In this document: positions 30,791-37,395 of the stretch, piece by piece
How the letters are laid out: each line of letters starts with the position of its first letter
Position numbering within the stretch: position 1 is the first letter of the stretch
NCBI GenBank assembly: GCA_948875265.1
Contig: CAQRYF010000011.1
Span: 1-37,395 of the forward strand
Length of the DNA: 37,395 bases
DNA from: an uncultured Clostridia bacterium
GTDB lineage: Bacteria; Bacillota; Clostridia; TANB77; CAG-508
Reading direction: 5' to 3'
Notes under the pieces: generated by a model
Databases searched by the model: none
What the model was told of the DNA's origin: nothing
The model's input: the letters and a program-made list of their open reading frames with translations, nothing else
Translations under genes and position numbers: made by a program

Positions 30791-32908
30791 ATGGAAGAAA
30801 GAGAACTGAAAATTTTAGATTTTATGAGGTCTAAAGAGTATGTGCCAATGAGAGCAAAAGAAATTGCAATGGTTATGAGGGTTCCTAAAAAGGAATATAG
30901 TGATTTTTTAGAACTTCTTGGTAATTTGGAGTTAAGTTTTAAAATTGAGAAGAATAGAAAAAATAGATATAGAATAGTTGATAAAACATATTATGAAGGT
31001 ATTTATAGAAAAAATCAAAAGGGGTTTGGTTTTGTAAAGATAGAAGAGCAAGATGAGGAAGTGTATATATCTAAGGAAAATTCGATGCAAGCTTTAAATG
31101 GAGATAGAGTTTTAATAGAAATTATAGAGGAACAAAATAGGATTAAAAGTGCAGAGGGAAGGATTATAAAAATATTAAAACATGAAAAAGATACTATTGT
31201 GGGGATTTTTCAAAATAATAAAAACTTTGGGTTTGTAGTACCAGATGATAAAAATTTTGGGACAGATATATTTATTTCTAAAAGTAATTTTGGAAAAGCT
31301 AGAAATAATCATAAAGTGTTAGTAAAGATTACAAAATATCCTGAAAAAGGAAAGAAAGCAGAAGGGAAGATAATTGAAGTATTAGGAAATGTAAATGAGG
31401 CAGGAGTGGATATGTTATCACTTATAAAAGAATATAATCTACCTGCAAGATTTCCTGAACAAGTGGTAGAAGAGGCAAAAAGATGTGGAAATAAAGTTGA
31501 CAAGAAGGATATTCCAAATAGAATAGATTTGAGAGACCAAATTATATTTACAATAGATGGCGAAGATGCTAAAGATTTAGATGATGCAGTAAAGGTTACA
31601 AAGCTTGATAATGGAAACTATAAATTAGATGTTCATATAGCAGATGTTAGTTACTATGTAAAAGAGAATAGTTTATTAGATCAAGAGGCATTAATTAGAG
31701 GTACTAGTATATATATGTTAGGAAGAGTAATTCCAATGCTTCCTAGAGAACTATCAAACGGGATTTGTAGTTTAAATGCAGGAGAAGATAGATTTACTTT
31801 GTCTTGCAGCATGGAAATAGATAATAAAGGAAAAGTGGTATCATCTGAAGTATATAAAGGAATAATAAATGTTGCCCAAAGGATGACATATACTGATGTA
31901 CAAAAAATAATAGATGGCTCAGATAAAAATGTTTTAAAACGTTATGAAAAATACATTGAAGATTTTAAATTGATGGAAGAGCTTGCTTTGATTTTAAAAA
32001 ACAAAAGATTAGAACAAGGATATCTAAATTTAGATATTCCAGAAAGTAAGATAGAACTTGATATAGATGGAAAGGTGACTGATATTCATAAGTATGAAAC
32101 AAGCTTTGCAAATGAAATTATAGAACAATTTATGCTGACAGCAAATGAAACAATTGCAGAGAAGTTTTTCTGGTTAGATGCTCCATTTATATATAGAGTA
32201 CATGAGGAACCTGATTTAGAAAAAGTACAAGAACTAAATAAATTTTTATTTAACTTTGGATTAAAAATAAAGGCCAATAAGGACAATATATATCCAAAAG
32301 AATTTTCTAAAATATTAGATGAAATACAAGGTAAAGAAGAAGAAAAAGTAATTTCTAATTTAGTGTTAAGAACATTAAAAGTAGCAAGATACGAAGCGGA
32401 GAACAAGGGACATTTTGGAATCGCAAGTAAATATTATTGTCATTTTACATCACCTATTAGAAGATATCCAGATTTATTTATACACAGGATTATTTCTAAA
32501 TATTTAGAAAATAATTATGATGTAAATCAAAAGTTTGTAGATAAATATATTCCAAAAGCTGAAGATAGAGCAAAACAATCTTCTGAGAGAGAAAAGATTG
32601 CAACAAAAGTAGAAAGAGAAGCTGAAGATATAAAAAAGGCTGAATATATGGAAAGTAGAATAGGAAATGAATATGAGGGAATTGTATCTTCTATAACATC
32701 ATTTGGAATGTTTGTAGAACTAGATAATACTGTAGAAGGGCTAATTAGATTTGAAGATATAGGAGACGAATATTTTATATATGATGAAGATAGAAAAAGA
32801 TTAATTGGTGAAAGGACAAATAAAACCTATAAAATAGGAGATAAAGTAAAAATCAAAGTTAAAAATGCTAGTAAATTATTAAGACAAGTTGATTTTGAAA
32901 TAGTATAA
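30791..32908 (+). CDS. rnr: ribonuclease R
   Basis: This 705-residue 3'-5' exoribonuclease degrades structured RNA and takes part in rRNA and mRNA quality control. Domain order: winged-helix (about 1-65), two cold-shock domains (about 68-200), the RNB catalytic domain with D-G-E-D-A-K-D-L-D-D-A-V at 256-267, and a C-terminal S1 domain (about 620-700). AAAGGAG is 8 nt before the ATG; an earlier GTG at 30785 is too close to it. smpB, which often follows rnr, is absent here. Confidence 0.96.
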   Translation: MEERELKILDFMRSKEYVPMRAKEIAMVMRVPKKEYSDFLELLGNLELSFKIEKNRKNRYRIVDKTYYEGIYRKNQKGFGFVKIEEQDEEVYISKENSMQALNGDRVLIEIIEEQNRIKSAEGRIIKILKHEKDTIVGIFQNNKNFGFVVPDDKNFGTDIFISKSNFGKARNNHKVLVKITKYPEKGKKAEGKIIEVLGNVNEAGVDMLSLIKEYNLPARFPEQVVEEAKRCGNKVDKKDIPNRIDLRDQIIFTIDGEDAKDLDDAVKVTKLDNGNYKLDVHIADVSYYVKENSLLDQEALIRGTSIYMLGRVIPMLPRELSNGICSLNAGEDRFTLSCSMEIDNKGKVVSSEVYKGIINVAQRMTYTDVQKIIDGSDKNVLKRYEKYIEDFKLMEELALILKNKRLEQGYLNLDIPESKIELDIDGKVTDIHKYETSFANEIIEQFMLTANETIAEKFFWLDAPFIYRVHEEPDLEKVQELNKFLFNFGLKIKANKDNIYPKEFSKILDEIQGKEEEKVISNLVLRTLKVARYEAENKGHFGIASKYYCHFTSPIRRYPDLFIHRIISKYLENNYDVNQKFVDKYIPKAEDRAKQSSEREKIATKVEREAEDIKKAEYMESRIGNEYEGIVSSITSFGMFVELDNTVEGLIRFEDIGDEYFIYDEDRKRLIGERTNKTYKIGDKVKIKVKNASKLLRQVDFEIV

Positions 32909-32917
32909 AGTAATATT

Positions 32918-32953
32918 AAAAAGATTGATATACTAATATATCAATCTTTTTTT
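32918..32953 (+). terminator. terminator after rnr
   Basis: AAAAAGATTGATATA pairs perfectly with TATATCAATCTTTTT around a CTAA loop and is followed by T. Confidence 0.9.
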
Positions 32954-32979
32954 GTATAATCAGATTTGTTCTTTTGACC

Positions 32980-32994
32980 AAGGGGCGCGTCCCC
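32980..32994 (+). repeat. GC-rich palindrome in AT-rich spacer
   Basis: AAGGGGCGCGTCCCC holds GGGGCGCGTCCCC, which can fold with GGGG against CCCC. It stands out against an almost pure AT background between the ends of rnr and the germination operon. It may be a relic of a REP-type element. No T-run follows on the minus side. Confidence 0.5.
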
Positions 32995-32998
32995 ATAA

Positions 32999-33178
32999 TC
33001 AATATATCCATAACATTATATTTGCAAAAATAACAACAAGTATAGAAAATGAAATAACACAAATTCCACCAATTTTATTCTTATTTTCTTTAATTTCATA
33101 TAACCCGTAACCTATGGATTTTAATAAAATATAGGCAGTAATAAATAAAAATACAGTGTAAAATATAATATTTATCAA
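32999..33178 (-). CDS. small two-helix membrane protein, candidate germinant receptor D-subunit
   Basis: This 59-residue frame, read on the minus strand, begins at TTG 33178 and ends TGA 32999. AAGGAGG (33193-33187) is 8 nt upstream, which strongly supports it. The protein has two hydrophobic helices (about 3-22 and 37-58), joined by a polar loop with Y-E-I-K-E-N-K-N-K. It lies 18 nt past the end of gerAC and would be the last gene of the operon. Small two-helix D-subunits are known in some GerA-type receptors; the assignment here is by size, topology and position only. Confidence 0.65.
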   Translation of the reverse strand: MINIIFYTVFLFITAYILLKSIGYGLYEIKENKNKIGGICVISFSILVVIFANIMLWIY

Positions 33179-33196
33179 AAAAGTATCCTCCTTAAA

Positions 33197-34420
33197 TTAT
33201 ATTTCAGTTAATAACATTCCAGATTTAACAGAAGTATCTACTTGTACATCAAAAAAAGCATCTTTATAGTTTTTTAGCCAATTATAATTATCAAATTTAT
33301 GAGTAGTTAAGAAATTAGATAAAGAATTTTTTCCAAAACTATTAATATCTGATTTGAATTCTTTAGATGTTCTATACAAATAGTTAGAGAACATAGATTC
33401 TAAATAGCTATCACAAGATTTTGAGATATCTTCTAAAACAGATGTATCTAAATAATTAGAATTATCACTCATAGAATAAATTTTGCCTGTAAATTTAGCT
33501 TTTACTTTTATATAAGGAGAACCAGTAGATGTGTCTATTTTAGATGATACAGAGCCATCTGGTGTTAAAAAAATGTCAATATATGATTCAGCATTATTAG
33601 GATCTGGAACTGATATTAGGAAATTATCAAGTTCGTCTCGTAATGATAGGAAACAAATTGTTTCTAAAGCATTTAATTCTCCTACTAATTGATCTTCCTT
33701 AAAAATAGCAACACCCATATTTTCAGAATTAGTGTCTCCTTCAATAGATGATTCATTTGCTTTAAGAGTATAGTCCTTTTGAGAGTCTATCGTACTTGGG
33801 TTTTGAGAAGTTTCATTGCTAATTCCTCCTAAAATGGCATAAGGTTCACAGGTTTTACATAGAAGGCCATTAAAAAAGTCTCCAATTGTTGCATTAGGCA
33901 TATATCCAGTATATTTACTAGAGTTTGTGAGTATTTCGTAATATTTAGATATAAGACTTTCTAATTCAGGTTTGGTGTTTTCGATATAATAACTTGAGTC
34001 ACATTTAGCGACTACTATATTAGCAGAAGGCCTAACTTGAGTATCGTTTATTAAAGTGTATATTTCTGAAGAAATACCTTGTTTGGCAAATTCCTCAGAG
34101 AATATAATTATTTTACAATGTGACATATTAAGTTGTTTTCCCATATAGCTATTCATTAAATTTATGGCATTACTTAAAGATGAGGCTTCTACTGTATTAA
34201 CAACAGGAGGGCTTTTCTTAGAAGAGCCAGATTCAGATATTGATGCTGTGGTAGAAAATTGAAATGTAACTTTTAATTTATTATTAGTAGATGTGTCAAT
34301 ACCCAAAGCAAGTACATAAGCTAAATTATCCATACTAAGAGACGAATATGAATTTGAAAAAGCTACTATAAATATAATTATAATAATAAAAATAAATAAA
34401 TTACGTAATATTTTTTTCAT
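33197..34420 (-). CDS. gerAC: Ger(x)C family spore germination protein, no lipobox cysteine
   Basis: This 407-residue C-subunit belongs to a germinant receptor, normally a lipoprotein on the outer face of the inner spore membrane. The start of the mature domain, N-L-A-Y-V-L-A-L-G-I-D near 32-42, is the family signature. The usual L-x-G-C-W lipobox before it is replaced by F-S-N-S-Y-S, so there is no Cys to lipidate. A single N-terminal helix (about 5-21) may anchor it instead. Its start overlaps the end of gerAB by 20 nt. AAGGA precedes the ATG. Confidence 0.88.
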   Translation of the reverse strand: MKKILRNLFIFIIIIIFIVAFSNSYSSLSMDNLAYVLALGIDTSTNNKLKVTFQFSTTASISESGSSKKSPPVVNTVEASSLSNAINLMNSYMGKQLNMSHCKIIIFSEEFAKQGISSEIYTLINDTQVRPSANIVVAKCDSSYYIENTKPELESLISKYYEILTNSSKYTGYMPNATIGDFFNGLLCKTCEPYAILGGISNETSQNPSTIDSQKDYTLKANESSIEGDTNSENMGVAIFKEDQLVGELNALETICFLSLRDELDNFLISVPDPNNAESYIDIFLTPDGSVSSKIDTSTGSPYIKVKAKFTGKIYSMSDNSNYLDTSVLEDISKSCDSYLESMFSNYLYRTSKEFKSDINSFGKNSLSNFLTTHKFDNYNWLKNYKDAFFDVQVDTSVKSGMLLTEI

Positions 34421-35507
34421 TAGACAATCCTTTCTTATGTTTTATATTTGCTAGGATTAATATGCTAAGTCCCAAAGCAAAAACTATACCAATTACTAAA
34501 GATGGATATATGGTATTTTCAAATTTTTCAGATATAGCAAGATTTTCAGGGAGCATAGCTATTCCAAACATTAACAAACCAAATATATCAATTAAAGGTT
34601 TTTTAGTTTTTATATTTGTAACTTTTTTAAATATATTCATTGTGAATTTTAGTACAATACTTAAGTAAGATGCAAAGGCTAAAATCCAAATAAGTAAGAA
34701 TACAGATTCTAGTCTTTGAAAAAAACTACCAAATTCTATATATCTAGTTGCACTATATAAGGAAGAAATTTCATTTGCAATAATAAAAGAAGAAAACATA
34801 AATAATATGGTTGAAACACATAGTATAAGATATATTGCAGATATTCCTGTAGATGCAAGTACAATTTTTTTCAATTTTTGAGGCTCTTTTAAATAAGGAG
34901 GGATAAAATATAAATATACTATTCCAGCAAAAGCAGTGATATTACCAAGTCCAGTTACAAAAGTATTAAAAATGCCGTCACCTAGTATTGGAAAAATTCT
35001 CTGAGGAGAGAAGTTTTTTGTATTAGCAACAAATAAGAAAACCATACTAAAAAGAACTAAGGGAATAACTAGCAAGTTGGTTTTTAGAGTTGCACTAAAA
35101 TCGAGTCTGTTTGCTAAACATACTGCTACAACAAACATTAATAAAATAAAAGTAATATCTGTCATAGGATAATAAATGATTTTTAAACATTCACAAAAGT
35201 TTCTAAGAAGAATACTACTGCTTGAAATGAAATATACAATAAATATAATTCCAATTATATTTTTAAATACTTTACCACCTAGAGTTTCGGAGATATCAAT
35301 AATATCTAAACTAGGAAAATTTCTTAGAAGTTTGCATATTAAATATGAAATTATAATTGCTATTATACTAACATAAATTAAATTTATTATAGTAGCAGAT
35401 TTGGTAGTGATGAGTAAATTTCTTGGTAAAGATAGTATAGTATGAGTTACAACAATAGTTAATATTAGCATAATAGCTTCAAAAGTACCTATTTTTGATT
35501 TTAACAT
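34401..35507 (-). CDS. gerAB: GerAB-type spore germination permease
   Basis: This 368-residue membrane protein of the amino acid/polyamine/organocation superfamily has about 10 helices. GerAB subunits bind the nutrient germinant. The start M-L-K-S-K-I-G-T-F-E-A-I-M-L and the segments around residues 80-100 and 265-285 fit the family. AGGAGG precedes the ATG. It begins 2 nt after the gerAA stop and overlaps gerAC at its end, so the operon is tightly coupled. Confidence 0.92.
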   Translation of the reverse strand: MLKSKIGTFEAIMLILTIVVTHTILSLPRNLLITTKSATIINLIYVSIIAIIISYLICKLLRNFPSLDIIDISETLGGKVFKNIIGIIFIVYFISSSSILLRNFCECLKIIYYPMTDITFILLMFVVAVCLANRLDFSATLKTNLLVIPLVLFSMVFLFVANTKNFSPQRIFPILGDGIFNTFVTGLGNITAFAGIVYLYFIPPYLKEPQKLKKIVLASTGISAIYLILCVSTILFMFSSFIIANEISSLYSATRYIEFGSFFQRLESVFLLIWILAFASYLSIVLKFTMNIFKKVTNIKTKKPLIDIFGLLMFGIAMLPENLAISEKFENTIYPSLVIGIVFALGLSILILANIKHKKGLSNEKNIT

Positions 35508-35509
35508 TT

Positions 35510-37223
35510 TTACCTCCTGTTAATATTAGGATTATATTTCCATTTCATAGAAATTTCTTCTTGTTTTTTTATCTTTTGAGGAGCAACATAGTTTTCTCTA
35601 TATTCTCTCTTCCAAATAGGTGGAAGGAAATATCCATTACCTTTAGAATTTACTTTTGGTGCAAATGGCGTAGCAAAAAATACACCAAAAGATTTTAGGC
35701 TACAAATAGTTGATATATATACAAATAGCCCTAATGAGATGCCTAAGAATCCAGCCATAAATCCAAGTAAGACAAATAAAAATCTATAATATCTTAGATG
35801 AAAGCCAAAAGAGAAGTCAGGTATAGCAAAAGATGCAATAGCAGTAATTGCTACAATAATAATTAAGATAGGACTTACAATTCCAGCACTAACTGCAGCT
35901 TGGCCAAGAACTAAAGCACCAACAATACCTATAGTAGGACCTATAGGAGAAGGAACTCTTAATCCAGCTTCACGTATTAATTCAAAAGAAATTTCCATTG
36001 TAAGTATTTCAACAATGATAGGAAAAGGAACATTTTCTCTTGATGCTAATATGGAATATAAAAGTTCTGTAGGTAAAATCTCCTGATGAAAGCTAGTTAT
36101 TGCAACATACATTCCAGGTAATAACAATGTAATAAAAGCTGCTAAAAGTCTTAATCCACGTAAGAAGTTTGCAAAACTAACTTTTAAATTAGTATCTTCA
36201 GGAGACTCTAAAAAATCTACTAAAACTGCAGGCATTATTATGGCATAAGGAGTTCCATTTACAATTACAATAACCCTACCATTTAATAAATGTTTTGTTG
36301 CTTTATCAGGTCTTTCTGTTGATATCACTTGTGGAATGCCTAAAGAATTTGAATCTATAATTAATTGTTCTAATTCTCCAGAAGAAAGTAAAGAATCTAT
36401 TTCTAAATTATTAAGCCTATATTTAACTTCGTTTACTAAATCAGGGCTAGTAATATTATTCATATAGCAGACAGCACATTTTGTTTTTGTTATTTTTCCA
36501 ACTTCTAGATTTTCTACAATTAAATCTTCATTATTTACGATTCTTCGTATTAAAGATGTATTTGTTCTAATATTTTCAACAAAAGCTTCATGAGGACCTT
36601 TTATTACAATTTCATTATTAGGAGAATCAACACTTCTTTGTTTAAATCCTTTTACATCTATGTCAAAAGCAAGTGTTAAAGTATCGACAAATAGAGCACA
36701 ATTACCGAGAGTTAATACCATTAGCTATATCATCAAACTTTGTAACTTCTTTTACAGAATTTTGAGGCATTAAACACCCCATTAAATAATTCGATAAATC
36801 AAATTTTTTTACTTTTCTTACAGTTATATTATTAGTAACAGCTTCCGAAATCACTTTATTTTGTGAACCTTCAAATAAATTGTTTTTATTCCTCATCATT
36901 AATGGCTCCAAAACAAATTTATCCATTAATTCACTATCAACCATTCCGTCTATATAAACAATAAAAGCATTATATTGTTTACCACGAGCATTTAAGGTGA
37001 ATTCTCTTAAGATAATATCGCTATTTATCAAGGTGTTATATTTTATTTTCATATATTCTAAATTAACACTAAGACTAGGAAAGACTTTAGCATCTTTATC
37101 TATATTTGGACTAATATTTTCATAATTTTTATTATTAATATTAGTGTCCTCTATAAGGTTAAATTCGTATTCATTATCTGGTGTATAAGTTAAAACTGAA
37201 TTTAATAAATCTTTAAATTTCAT
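35510..37223 (-). CDS. gerAA: GerAA-type spore germination protein, frame broken by one +1 shift
   Basis: The A-subunit of a germinant receptor is present but split. The N-terminal soluble part (37223-36708) includes the Y-I-D-G-M-V-D motif and ends F-D-D-I-A-N-G-I-N-S. The C-terminal part, from 36706, continues G-N-C-A-L-F-V-D-T-L and carries the membrane region with P-S-P-I-G-P-T-I-G-I-V-G. Skipping the C of a CGG codon (36707-36705) joins the two exactly as in the family; without the shift, TAA follows at once. The ATG at 37223 is chosen behind TTTGGAG rather than a TTG at 37235. It could be a pseudogene, an artefact or recoded. Confidence 0.88.
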
Positions 37224-37298
37224 AATTTTCTCCAAATTTGTTTTTAAATAGTATTTGTAAGATTTTAAAAAAATATACTAGTTAAAAAAATAAAAAAA

Positions 37299-37307
37299 TG
37301 ATATAAT
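37299..37307 (+). promoter_or_regulatory. extended -10 element before the last gene
   Basis: TGATATAAT with the hexamer at 37302-37307; no clear -35. It lies 31 nt before the ATG at 37338. Confidence 0.45.
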
Positions 37308-37337
37308 ATATATTAAGTAAGTGAAAAGGAGAAGTTT

Positions 37338-37395
37338 ATGAAAAGCAAATTTGCAACAATAATAATATCTTTTATAATTATATTAATAATTACAG
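37338..37395 (+). CDS. partial gene, N-terminal membrane or signal segment
   Basis: Only 19 codons are inside the window. They read as a basic start (M-K-S-K-F) followed by a strongly hydrophobic run of Ile, Leu and Thr, so the product is a membrane or exported protein. AAAAGGAG precedes the ATG. It is divergent from the germination operon. Nothing more can be said. Confidence 0.6.
   Translation, partial: MKSKFATIIISFIIILIIT

Noticed and set aside
32909..33200. smpB or ssrA after rnr
   Set aside because: The spacer holds only a terminator, a GC-rich palindrome and the end of the germination operon.

Overview
The window is very AT-rich DNA from a low-GC, Gram-positive anaerobe, most likely an uncultured gut Clostridia species. 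The evidence is strong Shine-Dalgarno sites (GGAGG), many TTGACA-N17-TATAAT type promoters, a T-box in front of aspS, a GatCAB amidotransferase, rubredoxins, a family II pyrophosphatase and a GerA-type spore germination operon. The order or genus cannot be fixed from the sequence alone.

Layout, left to right. (1) 1-958: the 3' part of a 23S rRNA gene and a 5S rRNA gene, closed by a terminator. (2) 1111-2747: flavin reductase-like protein and a family 2 glycosyltransferase. (3) 2734-6404: a ribosomal protein/translocon cluster, rpmG-secE-nusG-rplK-rplA-rplJ-rplL, with a putative L1-binding mRNA element before rplA, an L10 leader before rplJ and a terminator after rplL. (4) 6395-10300: gatC, a HAD nucleotidase, gatA and gatB as a tightly packed operon. 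(5) 10315-10999: a DUF4160-DUF2442 pair bracketed by two identical 24-bp terminator hairpins. (6) 11000-15557: small membrane proteins, rpsT, rpiB, a WecA/TagO-like phosphoglycosyltransferase fused to a rubredoxin domain, a free rubredoxin, and Hsp33. (7) 15567-15900: a compact type I toxin-antitoxin-like locus. (8) 15969-20166: ppaC, a DUF6879 gene between 27-bp inverted repeats, a flippase gene broken by two +1 shifts, HU, and a small unknown gene. (9) 20174-22235: aspS with its T-box on the minus strand. (10) 22288-29552: a pilin-like protein with leucine-rich-repeat-like segments, a polytopic membrane protein, hpt, uvrC, small membrane proteins, hicB with an internally deleted hicA, and an rRNA methyltransferase. 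(11) 29550-32953: a 34-bp inverted-repeat element, an RluA-type pseudouridine synthase, secG and rnr. (12) 32999-37223 (minus): a germination operon gerAA-gerAB-gerAC plus a previously untracked 59-residue two-helix protein. (13) 37338-end: the start of an unfinished plus-strand gene.

The most striking signal is a recoding-like pattern. Three clear frame breaks were found, two in the flippase and one in gerAA. Each is a +1 shift, and each sits exactly on an in-frame CGG codon, where skipping the C restores a conserved Gly (GGN) and the family sequence. CGG is otherwise almost absent: I count only four other in-frame uses. Three of those are followed by G and read through normally. The fourth, near the end of the glycosyltransferase, is followed by A and could also be a shift site. 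Sequencing error, real pseudogenes and hungry-codon or four-base decoding all need testing. Other notable items are the rubredoxin fusion, the type I toxin-like locus, the truncated HicA, the possible germinant receptor D-subunit, and several small hairpin repeats flanking accessory genes.
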